Assembly: GCF_001679785.1 (NCBI RefSeq)
Contig: NZ_CP016290.1
Location: 62,001-126,000, forward strand
Direction of reading: 5' to 3'
From: Rhizobium leguminosarum
GTDB taxonomy: Bacteria; Pseudomonadota; Alphaproteobacteria; Rhizobiales; Rhizobiaceae
DNA: 64,000 nucleotides
The notes under the pieces were generated by a model, which was not told the DNA's origin, ran no database searches, and worked only from the letters and a program-made list of their open reading frames with translations. Position numbers and translations under genes: made by a program. How positions within the stretch are numbered: position 1 is the stretch's first letter; the number at the start of each line of letters is the position of its first letter. Of this stretch, positions 42,388-55,119 are shown one piece after another.

Positions 42388-43427
42388 AGGCGCTGCGCGA
42401 CCTATCGCTTGGCACGCTGGATCCGTCTTACTGCCAAGCGGAAGAAGGCAGCAACAACGCTTATGCGCCGCGTCAAGGCGTGCCTGCTCTTGTGCAACTA
42501 CTGGGCGCTCGTTTCGCAGTAGACGCCTCCGAAGTTCTCGTCACGGCCGGAGCATCGATGGGGCTGACCTGTGCTTTCCTAACCTGCCCTCCCGCACGGC
42601 CGATACTGCTCCCATCACCAGGCTTTCCGGCCTACGAAGCAACGCTGCGCCTTCTTGGAAGGTCCGTCATCACCTATAAACTCGACCACAACTGGGACGC
42701 GAATGTCTTGCGGATGATCGAACAGGAAATACCGGCGGCGATCCTCCTGAATTCTCCGGGCAATCCGTTAGGGAACGTCATCACGGACCAACAACGCCAG
42801 ACGGTGTGTGACGTGGCGCAAGCTTGCTGTGTTACTCTCATCCTGGACGAAACCTATGCAGGTCTCGAATTTTCTGGGTCGGCATCGACAGGCCCCCTTC
42901 TGGGAGAGGCCACAGGCGTCATCCGCATCGGCAGCTTCTCGAAGCGCTTCGCACAACCGGGTCTGCGCATCGGGTATGTGATCGCGGGCGCGAAAACCTG
43001 CCGTCAGATGGCCGATATCAATTGGGTTCTCGCCATGTCGCCATGCGTTTCCTCGCAGCTGGCGGCGGCCGACCTGCTCATGGCTGAAGTCAAGAATCCG
43101 GGTCGGATCAAAAACACGGCCGGCCAGCTTGAAGCCTCCGCCGACCTGGCGATGGCAACCCTTGCCACCCATGGGATTGCCGCTTTGCGACCGAATGGTG
43201 GCCCTCTGCTCTGGATTGAATTTCCGGGCGCCCAAAGTACCGGCGCGCAATTGGTCGCCTATTGCATGGAGCATGCAAGCGTGATTGCTAGCCCCGGAGA
43301 GGCTTTCCGGCGCCAGGGGCCACCCGCCATTCGCTGCAGCTATGCGATCGCAAGATACGATATCCCTGCCGTCTTTGGTCGACTTGGTGCTGCACTTGCA
43401 AGATGGAAGAGCGAGAATAGCAATTGA
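42384..43427 (+). CDS. Class I/II PLP-dependent aminotransferase
   Basis: A 347-residue fold-type-I enzyme. It shows YAPRQGVPALVQLLG, PSPGFPAYEA, LLNSPGNPLG with N127, DETYAGL with D155 and Y158, the PLP lysine K187 in GSFSKRFAQPGLRIGY, and the C-terminal RCSYA with the carboxylate-binding Arg. It belongs to the aspartate-aminotransferase superfamily, HisC-like in size, and could also act as a decarboxylase or lyase. ATG at 42384 overlaps the methyltransferase stop (ATGA). Confidence 0.85.
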   Translation: MKALRDLSLGTLDPSYCQAEEGSNNAYAPRQGVPALVQLLGARFAVDASEVLVTAGASMGLTCAFLTCPPARPILLPSPGFPAYEATLRLLGRSVITYKLDHNWDANVLRMIEQEIPAAILLNSPGNPLGNVITDQQRQTVCDVAQACCVTLILDETYAGLEFSGSASTGPLLGEATGVIRIGSFSKRFAQPGLRIGYVIAGAKTCRQMADINWVLAMSPCVSSQLAAADLLMAEVKNPGRIKNTAGQLEASADLAMATLATHGIAALRPNGGPLLWIEFPGAQSTGAQLVAYCMEHASVIASPGEAFRRQGPPAIRCSYAIARYDIPAVFGRLGAALARWKSENSN

Positions 43428-43993
43428 ACATATTTGCCGATCGTTGGTAGGGGGTGAACCATGACACATTCCCAAACCGTGCTCTTGTTGACGGGCAGCC
43501 TGCGACGGCCCTCCCACAGCTGCGGACTTTGTCATTCCGTGGCCGATGCTCTTGGGAATTTCGGCATGGCCGTCACAATATTCGACCAGCGTGAGGTGAC
43601 ATTGCCATTACATGATTCTGTTTGGCATAAGACGCCGGAGCAAAATCCCGATACTGGCGTACGAAAGCTCGTGCAACTGGCAGAGCAGGCAGATGCCTTC
43701 GTTCTTGCGAGCCCAATCTATCACAACGGCCCCAGCGGTGTTCTAAAGAACGCGCTCGATCATCTGGCGATCAAGCATTTTGCCTATAAGCCGGTTGGCT
43801 TAATCAGCCACGGCGGAAACAGAACGAGCCAGGCTGTCGATCAGATGCGCATATGGGTCCGAGGCTTGCTCGGACATGCGATTACGACGCAGATCTGCAC
43901 GCAGAACGGCGATTTTGAAGCCGGTGGTACCGACGATCCCCGTATCTCAAATCGTAAGCGCACAATTCCCCGCACCTGTTCACTGAACGGCGA

Positions 43994-44473
43994 ATGAGGG
44001 AGTCTGTGTCCACAAGGGAGACTGTGGACACAATGACATTGGATAACTTGAAGGGCTCAGGGGGTCTTCGGGCAGTGAAGGTTCTTCCCAACGGGAAGCG
44101 GCGTTTCGATCCGGTCGAGAAAGACCGGCTGATCGACGCCGCAATGAAGCCCGGCGTATCGGTTGCCCGTCTGGCACTGGCGCACGGCGTCAACGCCAAT
44201 CAGTTACGCAACTGGGTGAAGCTTCGCCGAGATCGGCAGGCCCAGGGTAGTTTGACGGCTGCTGCAGGGCAGGAAACGTCGGCCTTTGTTCCTGTGGTTG
44301 CAGCGTCGCCGATTGCGCGGCAGCCCGACATGCCGGCCCGGCCATCATCGGCAGGAATGCGGCTGATGGCGTCTTTGCCAAATGGTGTGCGGCTTGAGCT
44401 TGAGGATGTGGATGAGCGGGCTCTTTCGGCGATGATCGAAATTCTGGGGCGGTGCAATGTTCCGGCTGGCTGA
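43994..44473 (+). CDS. tnpA: IS66 accessory protein TnpA
   Basis: A transposase/HTH-8 type protein: VKVLPNGKRRFDPVEKDRLIDAAMKPGVSVARLALAHGVN holds the helix-turn-helix, followed by NQLRNWVKLRR. It is required with TnpB for IS66 transposition. The longest frame begins at 43994 (159 residues); a start at 44033 is also plausible. It overlaps tnpB by 17 bp. Confidence 0.88.
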   Translation: MRESVSTRETVDTMTLDNLKGSGGLRAVKVLPNGKRRFDPVEKDRLIDAAMKPGVSVARLALAHGVNANQLRNWVKLRRDRQAQGSLTAAAGQETSAFVPVVAASPIARQPDMPARPSSAGMRLMASLPNGVRLELEDVDERALSAMIEILGRCNVPAG

Positions 44474-44810
44474 CGATCTTCGCGTCTATCTTCACCGGGA
44501 CCCGATCGACTTTCGTGCGGGGATCAACAGCCTGGCGATCCTGGTCGAGCAGTCGATGGGCCTGAGCCCGTTCGAGCGTGCTGTCTTTGTCTTTTGCAAC
44601 CGCCGGCGCACCCGGATGAAGCTCCTGTTCTTCGAGCGGTCAGGGTTCGTGCTTGTATTGAAAGCCTTGTCCGAAGACCGGTTTCGCTGGCCCCGCCGCG
44701 AGGCGCCGGTCGTGACGCTCGATACCGAACAGTTGCGCTGGCTGCTTGACGGCATCGATCTCGACGCGATGGTGCGCCATCCTGTTCGGCAATATGAGTT
44801 TGTCGGCTGA
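44457..44810 (+). CDS. tnpB: IS66 accessory protein TnpB
   Basis: A 117-residue IS66 Orf2 protein with the classic strings DLRVYLHRDPIDFRAGINSLA, VFCNRRRTRMKLLFFERSGFVL and DRFRWPR. Its biochemical role is unclear but it is essential for IS66-type transposition. Length and sequence look intact. Confidence 0.93.
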   Translation: MFRLADDLRVYLHRDPIDFRAGINSLAILVEQSMGLSPFERAVFVFCNRRRTRMKLLFFERSGFVLVLKALSEDRFRWPRREAPVVTLDTEQLRWLLDGIDLDAMVRHPVRQYEFVG

Positions 44811-44851
44811 AGGCTGTTGACGGAGCGGGGCGGCTCAGATTCAAAGCTACG

Positions 44852-46459
44852 ATGACACGAGCCGGCACCCCGACCGTTGCGGAACTGATGGCGCTTCTGG
44901 CGGCGAATGCTGCCGAGAACGTCGCGCTGCGGGCTGAGAGAGACGCCCTTGAGCAGCGTGTCTTCAAGCTCGAGGAAGAACTGGCGCTTGCACAACTGCA
45001 TCGTTTTGCGCCGCGCAGCGAAAAGCATATGGATCGCGTCTTCAATGAAGCCGAGAACGCCGCTCTCGAGGCCGATGCTGATGAGGGCTTGGCCGACTGT
45101 GACGAGACCGACGCCACTGAGCTTCCCGACACGGGATTGCCAGAGGTGGAAAAGCCCGAAGGCCGCAAGCGCGGGCGTAAACCTCTTCCGGCAAATTTGC
45201 CCCGCCAACGCGTTGAATATGACCTTGCCGACGATCAGAAGACCTGTCCGTGCTGCCGCCATCCGTTGCATCGCATGGGCGAACTCGTCACCGAGCAGCT
45301 GCATATCGAGGTGAAGGCCACGGTGCTGCAGAATGCCCGGGCCAAGTATGCTTGCCGCAACTGCGAGCGCACCGATATCAGCACTCCCGTTATCATCGCG
45401 CCGATGCCCGCACAGCCCTTGCCGGGGAGCATTGCCACGGCCTCGACGCTGGCCTTTGCTCTTGTTCATAAATATGTCGACGGCACACCGCTCTATCGCC
45501 TGGCACAGGCCTTCGAGCGCGCTGGCGTCCCTGTCAGCCGTGGCGCTCTTGGCCATTGGGTGATCGGGTCCAGCGAAAAGCACCTCGTTCGCATCTACGA
45601 TGCACTGAAGCAGCGGCTCTTGTCGCAGAACGTCATTCACGGTGACGAGACCACGGTGCAGGTGCTGAAGGAAAAGGACAGGAAAGCAACTGACGAGTCC
45701 TACATCTGGGCCTATCGCAGCGGGCAGGATAGTGTCGAACCGGTTGTGCTGCTCGAATATCAGCCCGGTCGTGGGCAGGTGCATCCGCAGACTTTCCTTG
45801 GTGACTATCGCGGCATCCTGATGAGCGACGGCTATCAGGGCTGGCGCACCCTGAAGGGCGCAACGCATGTCGGGTGTATGGCTCACGCCAGGCGACGCTT
45901 CGTCAACGCCTTCAAGGCCGGGAAGAAACAAAGCGGGCCGCCCGCGCAGGCATTGAAGTTCTTCGACCAGCTCTATCGGATTGAAAGGCAGGTGCGGGAC
46001 GAAAAGCCGGATGACGGCGAAACGCAGGCCGATTGCATCCGGCGCTTGCGCCAGAAGCATAGCGTTCCAGTCCTTGATGCCCTGAAGGAGTGGCTCGACA
46101 GGATGGCCCCCAAGGTCGTGCCCGACACCAAGCTCGGCGATGCGATCTCCTATACGCGAAACCAGTGGCAATATCTGACCCGCTACACCGAAGACGGCAG
46201 GATGCCGATCGACAACAATTTATTGGAACGCGATATCAGAGTTTTTGCCACTGGAAGGAAGAGCTGGCTATTTTGCGACACTGTCGACGGGGCCAAGGCA
46301 AGCGCTGTCATCTACAGCCTTATGCTGACCTGTCGCGCCTGTGGCGTCGAGCCATTCACCTGGTTGCGACACGTCTTTACCGAATCGCCGCAGCGTCCGG
46401 ACGGCGCCAATATCGACGATCTGCTCCCATTTAACTTCGCCAAATCCACTGCCGCATAA
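44852..46459 (+). CDS. tnpC: IS66 transposase TnpC
   Basis: A 535-residue DDE transposase: N-terminal leucine-zipper-like coiled coil (about residues 10-50), a zinc-finger block (CPCCRHPLHRMGE ... YACRNCERT), then the catalytic core with Asp in NVIHGDETTVQVL, Asp in ILMSDGYQGW and Glu in NNLLERDIR, and the C-terminal IS66 tail. It appears intact, so the element may still move. Confidence 0.95.
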   Translation: MTRAGTPTVAELMALLAANAAENVALRAERDALEQRVFKLEEELALAQLHRFAPRSEKHMDRVFNEAENAALEADADEGLADCDETDATELPDTGLPEVEKPEGRKRGRKPLPANLPRQRVEYDLADDQKTCPCCRHPLHRMGELVTEQLHIEVKATVLQNARAKYACRNCERTDISTPVIIAPMPAQPLPGSIATASTLAFALVHKYVDGTPLYRLAQAFERAGVPVSRGALGHWVIGSSEKHLVRIYDALKQRLLSQNVIHGDETTVQVLKEKDRKATDESYIWAYRSGQDSVEPVVLLEYQPGRGQVHPQTFLGDYRGILMSDGYQGWRTLKGATHVGCMAHARRRFVNAFKAGKKQSGPPAQALKFFDQLYRIERQVRDEKPDDGETQADCIRRLRQKHSVPVLDALKEWLDRMAPKVVPDTKLGDAISYTRNQWQYLTRYTEDGRMPIDNNLLERDIRVFATGRKSWLFCDTVDGAKASAVIYSLMLTCRACGVEPFTWLRHVFTESPQRPDGANIDDLLPFNFAKSTAA

Positions 46460-46619
46460 GCCGCTGCGGGCGTCACAATCCACTGCGTCAACGCGCAGCG
46501 AAATGAGCGCTTACCTCAAATCCGGATATTTCCGCAAGGACTGAGAAATTCTGCCGCGAACTGAGTGTGATGGCCAAGACGCTTGCGATCGCGCGGTCAG
46601 CCTTGATCGTATGAGGAGA

Positions 46620-47150
46620 TCAGGGAGACAGCGACCCTATCACCTGGCTTTCGCGGGCGTTGATCGCCGTGACGACCCCCGCAGAGATTTCGTCCCAGGT
46701 CAGCCAGCGCTTCCGTCCAGCCTCCCATTTCGCGCCGAGGGTAACGGTTATCAGACGCGCCCGCCCTCGCATTTCGAATGGTGGGTCCTGTCTCGTACCA
46801 ATATCGTGCAAGGCTTGGCTGCCGCGCACCTGGACGATCAGGCGGGGTCGCTGAGACAGCGCAGGGAGGAGCCCGTGGGCGGCTTCCACGCCACTGCCGT
46901 GGATCCAGATGACTGCAAGCTGCACACTTTCAAACATGGAAGCTTCAACAATGGCGCTAACGAAGGGCAACGGATCACGCCAGTCGAGGTCAAGAGATTT
47001 AACATTGTTGCGGCTGCAGAGCGGCGAAGAAGACGCGTTACGTGCGACGAGGATGACGCTGACGGATCTCTCCGCCACCCATTCTGCAGCAGCCGTCAAC
47101 ATTCCGGTCGCCCCAATGAGCAAGCTGGCATCGAATTCGATCTTCTTCAT
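46620..47150 (-). CDS. Short-chain dehydrogenase-like Rossmann protein
   Basis: A 176-residue protein that starts with a dinucleotide-binding loop (LLIGATGMLTAAAEWVAER) and continues with VSVILVARN and ESVQLAVIWIHGSG. It lacks a YxxxK active-site motif and is shorter than classical SDRs (about 250), so it may be a binding protein or a minimal NAD(P)-dependent family member. It converges on the FMN reductase gene with 5 bp between stops, so it is not part of that operon. Confidence 0.65.
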   Translation of the reverse strand: MKKIEFDASLLIGATGMLTAAAEWVAERSVSVILVARNASSSPLCSRNNVKSLDLDWRDPLPFVSAIVEASMFESVQLAVIWIHGSGVEAAHGLLPALSQRPRLIVQVRGSQALHDIGTRQDPPFEMRGRARLITVTLGAKWEAGRKRWLTWDEISAGVVTAINARESQVIGSLSP

Positions 47151-47510
47151 GATTGGCCCCGCTCGTGGCTCATCCTAGTGAGCACGCCATCCAATATATG
47201 TGAGGTTGGGCAACAGGGTGAGTATCCAAGGTGCTGGGTCGACTGATTTTTTGGGGTCGCATGCTGAAGAAGGCCACACTGACATTATTAGCAAATGCTA
47301 GCATTCATCACTGAAAGTCAGGCCATTCAGATCTTCGCGTTGTTGACCGCCTCGATAGGACGAACCTCAGACTCGTCATTCCATCGAACCAACTAGCTTC
47401 CGGCAACCGCCGCAATTGGTGCTCTTGAACGAATTCGAACCCGCGACCCGCAAATGCCTAAGACTCAACATACTGATCATCTGTGATATGTCCTTTATCA
47501 TAGATATGGA
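47151..47510. other. Intergenic region with a degenerate tRNA-3'-end-like stretch
   Basis: No gene is supported. On the minus strand, near 47420-47450, a GGGTTCGAATTC ... GAGCACCA stretch resembles a tRNA T-loop and CCA end, but the T-stem does not pair and no D- or anticodon arm is found. It could be an old integration-site relic. Confidence 0.35.
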
Positions 47511-47516
47511 GTGGGC

Positions 47517-47736
47517 ATGGTTCCGATCGGTCGCAACAATTTTGAACTGAACGCTTCGATCGCGCTGAAAGATGTCTACCGGCTGTTTTTGGTGTTCGCC
47601 GGCGACGAGCGGCTTTTCGACTTGTCTGGGGATGACCAGGAGGATCCTCTCCGCCTGATGCGGAATGATCTGTTCGTGGATGAAATCACCCATCTGCTGA
47701 TCGGCACGGCGATCGCGAACCGGATACAGCTGGAGT
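47517..47736 (+). pseudogene. Hypothetical protein truncated by IS6-family copy C1
   Basis: About 73 residues (MVPIGRNNFELNASIALKD ... FAGDERLFDLSGDD ... ITHLLIGTAIANRIQLEW) with protein-like composition run into the IS end at 47737. A GTG at 47511 is an alternative start. No continuation was found beyond the IS. No family recognised. Confidence 0.5.
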
Positions 47737-48551
47737 GGTGTTGTCACGTTAAGTTTCTCTGGCTGGAAAGGTCAGCGGCTCGTGGATATTCAGGCGACAC
47801 AGGCCGCAATTTTCCATGCATCGAAAGCTTCGAGCCGATGGTAGCGAATTGTTTGCGCGGCGCGGCGACGGGACGGGACTGAAAAGCAATTGCGGGTCGC
47901 TGAGTGCATGGAGACGAACCGTTGCAACGTGCCTGGTGATCGGTGGCCTTGCATGGTTCGTTCCCGTTTTCGAAACGGCAGATGGCTGTTCTCGGCCCGA
48001 TTATTGAGGCCCTTGTGCGACCAATGGTCAAGGCCGGGTGCCACTTCCGCCTTTGCTGCACCGTAGGAGCGGAGCTTATCGGTGATGATCCGTTTGGGAG
48101 CAAAGCCATAGCGCTTCATTAACGCCACCAGCACGCGCTTCGCTGCCCTTTTATCACGCCGCTTCTGCAATATCTCTTCGAGAGCGGTGCCATGTTGATC
48201 GACCGCACGCCAGAGCCAGAATTTCTCTCCAGCGCATTTCACAACGACTTCGTCCAGATACCAAATATCGCCGGGGCGCGCCTGCCGCCGCCGCAAGTTG
48301 CGTGCGATCTGGAGTCCGAACTTGGCGATCCAGCGGCGGACTGTCTCGTATGACACGTCGATTCCACGCTCGAGCAGCATTTCCTCAACGTCACGCAGAC
48401 TAAGGTTGAACCGCAAATAAAGCCAGACCGCGTGAGAAACGATCCGTGGCGGAAAACGGTGACGCTTGAAGCTGATGTCTCGTCTGCATCGCCGAAATCT
48501 ACGCCCAACCCGTCAGGCAGGCAACCGCAGCCCAGTTAACGTGACAATACC
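47737..48551 (-). mobile_element. IS6-family insertion sequence, copy C1 (defective)
   Basis: About 815 bp between GGTGTTGTCACGTTAA and TTAACGTGACAATACC. The transposase gene is on the minus strand. It is near-identical to copy C2 at 49655 in opposite orientation; the two surround a HAD phosphatase gene. Confidence 0.88.
47790..48517 (-). pseudogene. IS6-family transposase, 5' frameshift (copy C1)
   Basis: The catalytic part is intact (IWYLDEVVVKCAGEKFW, ITDKLRSYGAAKAEV, NNRAENSHLPFRKRE), but the first about 30 codons are in another frame. Compared with copy C2 two bases are missing near the start (the codons after MQT). The truncated frame from 48416 would lack the N-terminal binding region. 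Confidence 0.82.
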
Positions 48552-48706
48552 GTTCGAGCGCATTGCATGAAAAATGCAGTGGATAGGGTTATCCTCGTCC
48601 AAAGTCTGATCCATGCAACAGTGCTCCAATTTGTTAACAAAAATTAGACATTGACCAATGACTAATATTCGATATTTGCCCGCCAAGAAAAGGCAATGGA
48701 GTTTGC

Positions 48707-49468
48707 ATGGCCCCGATCTTCCTCGTCGACCTCGACGACACGCTGTTCCGTTCGCGTCGCAAGCTTCCCGGCTTCACCGACGGACAACTTACGCTGGGCG
48801 CGCGCGTCCTCGACCCCGACGCTCCTGCTAGCAAGTACTCGTATATGACGCCGACGCAAAAGGCGCTGGTGGACTGGTTGCTACGCACGACACAAGTCAT
48901 CCCGGTGACTGCACGCGGGACGGACTCCTACGCCAATGTGCAGATACCCTTCTCCAGCTATGCTATCGTCGCTAACGGTGCGGTCATCCTCGATCCCGAC
49001 GGCAAGCCCGACGCCGAATGGCGCGACATGGTCGAGGCGCAGCTTCTTCCCTTTGCGGACTATTTTTCGGAGCTTCTCGACGCGGCCAGAGCCAAAAGCG
49101 CCGACCTCGGAGTTTCCATGCGCTGCTGGCCCGTGCTCGAGGATGGCGTGGCGACCTACCTTGTTTTCAAGGAGAACGACAGCGGCGACGGATCGCGTCT
49201 CCAGGAAATCGTGCCTGTCGTCGACAGGGAAGGCTGGATCCGCCACCACAACGGCAACAACCTGGCGCTCATTCCACCAGTCATCTCAAAGCGTCTCGCG
49301 ACAAACTTCCTGCTTGACAGACTTCGTGCTGACGAACCCAACCGCCCGGTCTTCGGCCTCGGCGACAGCACCAGCGACATGTCATACATGTCTGTATGCG
49401 ACTGGTGGGGGGCTCCGCGCGAATCGCAGCTGACAGATCTCGTCACAGCGGCACTATCGGCCCGTTGA
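48707..49468 (+). CDS. HAD-superfamily phosphatase (Cof / sucrose-phosphatase-like)
   Basis: A 253-residue HAD hydrolase: motif I FLVDLDDTLF (nucleophile D8, acid D10), motif II VIPVTARG, and motif IV VFGLGDSTSDMSYM. The cap region between them is of the type II (Cof) class. It likely dephosphorylates a sugar phosphate or nucleotide. It lies alone between two oppositely oriented IS6-family copies, as cargo of a composite-like unit. The ATG follows GGAGTTTGC, a weak ribosome-binding site. Confidence 0.85.
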   Translation: MAPIFLVDLDDTLFRSRRKLPGFTDGQLTLGARVLDPDAPASKYSYMTPTQKALVDWLLRTTQVIPVTARGTDSYANVQIPFSSYAIVANGAVILDPDGKPDAEWRDMVEAQLLPFADYFSELLDAARAKSADLGVSMRCWPVLEDGVATYLVFKENDSGDGSRLQEIVPVVDREGWIRHHNGNNLALIPPVISKRLATNFLLDRLRADEPNRPVFGLGDSTSDMSYMSVCDWWGAPRESQLTDLVTAALSAR

Positions 49469-49654
49469 GCAGTAGAAATCGTCGCCTCGAAAGGTCCCGC
49501 GATCCACGGGAACACAGGGCTTTCCACGGTTGGACCGTTTACGGAATTTCAGATGCGCGTTTTTTTGAAGATAGCGGCTATGAGCTTCTTCAATCTTTGG
49601 CACCATCTTCCCGCGCGAAGGTAACCGGCGTTGTTGCGTGGATCACCCGTCGAC

Positions 49655-50471
49655 GGTATTGTCACGTTAACTGGGCTGCGGTTGCCTGCCTGACGGGTTG
49701 GGCGTAGATTTCGGCGATGCAGACACGAGATATCAGCTTCAAGCGTCACCGTTTTCCGCCACGGATCGTTTCTCACGCGGTCTGGCTTTATTTGCGGTTC
49801 AACCTTAGTCTGCGTGACGTTGAGGAAATGCTGCTCGAGCGTGGAATCGACGTGTCATACGAGACAGTCCGCCGCTGGATCGCCAAGTTCGGACTCCAGA
49901 TCGCACGCAACTTGCGGCGGCGGCAGGCGCGCCCCAGCGATATTTGGTATCTGGACGAAGTCGTTGTGAAATGCGCTGGAGAGAAATTCTGGCTCTGGCG
50001 TGCGGTCGATCAACATGGCACCGCTCTCGAAGAGATATTGCAGAAGCGGCGTGATAAAAGGGCAGCGAAGCGCGTGCTGGTGGCGTTAATGAAGCGCTAT
50101 GGCTTTGCTCCCAAACGGATCATCACCGATAAGCTCCGCTCCTACGGTGCAGCAAAGGCGGAAGTGGCACCCGGCCTTGACCATTGGTCGCACAAGGGCC
50201 TCGATAATCGGGCCGAGAACAGCCATCTGCCGTTTCGAAAACGGGAACGAACCATGCAAGGCCACTGATCACCAGGCACGTTGCAACGGTTCGTCTCCAT
50301 GCACTCAGCGACCCGCAATTGCTTTTCAGTTCAGTTCAGTTCCGTCGCCGCGCAAACAATTCGCCGCCATCGGCTCGAAGCTTTCGATGCATGGAAAATT
50401 GCGGCCTGTGTCGCCTGAATATCCACGAGCCGCTGACCTTTCCAGCCAGAGAAACTTAACGTGACAACACC
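49655..50471 (+). mobile_element. IS6-family insertion sequence, copy C2 (defective)
   Basis: About 817 bp between GGTATTGTCACGTTAA and TTAACGTGACAACACC. Compared with copy C1 it has a TTCAG duplication near 50330 and a nonsense mutation. Orientation is opposite to C1. Confidence 0.88.
49717..50425 (+). pseudogene. IS6-family transposase, premature stop (copy C2)
   Basis: The N-terminus is intact (DISFKRHRFPPRIVSHAVWLYLRF) and all DDE segments are present, but CGA-to-TGA after MQGH stops the protein at 183 residues, removing about 45 C-terminal residues. In C1 the same codon is Arg. Each C copy is therefore broken at a different place. Confidence 0.85.
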
Positions 50472-51240
50472 ACTCTTCCGGCAATGTCCCGGGCAGATCG
50501 CCGCATCCGGGCCGATATTGGCGCTCGGCGCCATGCCGACGCCGCCGACAAGGGCCGGCGCTCTGGTCGTTCCTTCACGAGTTCGAAGCAATGCGGTTAT
50601 CCCGCACCGCGGATGCGGCGGCCGTTCCGCTGCCTCGCAATAGCTCTCAAGATTCGTGCCAAGCCGGCCGATTTTGCTGACGAACAATTATTCGATCGGC
50701 CAGTCGGGCGGTTAGCTTCGTTTTAGCGGCACCGAATCTCGTGACCGGAAGAAAGAAAGCCGCGAGTCGCCCAAATCTCTGCCACCCTCAATCCGTATCC
50801 ACCACAGCGGGCTCAGTTGTCGCGTCAAGCGAGATGAAGCGGACGCTGAAGATTGGGCAATGGGATGTAACGATGCCGCGCGACTTGAAACAACAAGCAA
50901 TCACCGCTTGTCGCCTCACGAACGATCCGGCGCGAATCTCGAACGACAAGCTATGCCGCGTCGCATTTCGTCGGCGAACACTCTTAATCGCATGAATGTT
51001 TGTCCTCGTTTTGCCAACTATCGGTAGAGGCCCGCGCTCCTGATGTCATCGACCACAACAAGGTGCACCAGCGCTTAATTGACCATCAGCCGGATCGGGC
51101 GCTGTGGATGCTGGAACTAAATCCTCCAACCGCTTCACCGTGAACAGCTGCTACCTGCGTACATCGGTCCCGCGCATCGAACCGCCTCTCCAGGGTGAGC
51201 CTGTGTTCTATCTTTGGGTAGGAGTTTCAGCATCGCTAAG
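50472..51240. other. Gene-free stretch between IS copy C2 and the gibberellin operon
   Basis: Short frames on both strands have no ribosome-binding sites or recognisable products. G+C content changes near 51,230, where the G+C-rich gibberellin segment begins. This is probably the junction scar of its acquisition. Confidence 0.5.
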
Positions 51241-51262
51241 CGCCCGCCACCCCGTGCGGGCG
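51241..51262 (-). terminator. G+C-rich hairpin after the gibberellin operon
   Basis: CGCCCGC and GCGGGCG pair perfectly around an 8-nt loop, about 10 bp after the IDI stop codon. No T-tract follows on the minus strand, so it may be a weak or Rho-assisted terminator or a 3'-end stabiliser. Confidence 0.5.
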
Positions 51263-51271
51263 ACGCCGGGA

Positions 51272-54867
<3,596 letters not shown>

Positions 54868-55119
54868 GCGGAATGTTCCTTCTTCAGACGGTTGACCAGA
54901 ACCAGGATCGGGCAGACGCCACCGCGGGCCCGTCGCGCGGCGACGCGTCCCCATGCTGGCGCCGGTCCGCCGCATAGGCTTGCTTGTAGCGCGGGGCGTG
55001 CGCCACCGCCGTGCTGGGCAACCGCTGCGATCGGCGCCGCGGATTCGGACACTGTGCGGCACACCGTCGCCGCCGGCCGATCGCAGCGGCACAGGGGAAC
55101 TCCATACGGACGGGCACGC

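Larger units (their letters stand above)
43954..46514 (+). mobile_element. IS66-family insertion sequence with 8-bp target duplication
   Basis: A 2561-bp element: left end GTAAGCGCACA, right end TGAGCGCTTAC, three genes (tnpA, tnpB, tnpC). It is flanked by a perfect direct repeat CTCAAATC (43946-43953 and 46515-46522). The intact genes and exact duplication point to a recent insertion. Confidence 0.95.
43461..46614 (+). pseudogene. NADPH-dependent FMN reductase-like gene (second), split by IS66
   Basis: The first part (43461-43953) encodes LLTGSLRRPSHSCGL, VLASPIYHNGPSGVLKNALDHL and VGLISHGGNRTSQAV, an NADPH:FMN reductase pattern. An IS66 element enters after ...DDPRIS; the codons that follow in this frame are IS DNA. 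Removing the IS and one 8-bp repeat continues the frame from 46523 as NPDISARTEKFCREL ... ARSALIV with a stop at 46614, giving a normal C-terminus. The truncated protein lacks about 30 residues and may keep partial function. GGGGGTG precedes the ATG. Confidence 0.88.

Noticed and set aside
44492..46171. Long minus-strand frame opposite the IS66 genes
   Set aside because: It is a shadow of tnpB/tnpC in G+C-rich DNA with no ribosome-binding site or family match.
47415..47455. tRNA-like 3' end on the minus strand (TTCGAATTC ... GAGCACCA)
   Set aside because: The T-stem does not pair, and no D-arm, anticodon arm or acceptor 5' half is present. It is at best a degenerate integration relic.
54868..55092. 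N-terminal extension of the copalyl diphosphate synthase frame
   Set aside because: The extra 75 codons are Arg-rich shadow-like sequence; the conserved protein begins at the GTG with a ribosome-binding site at 54867.
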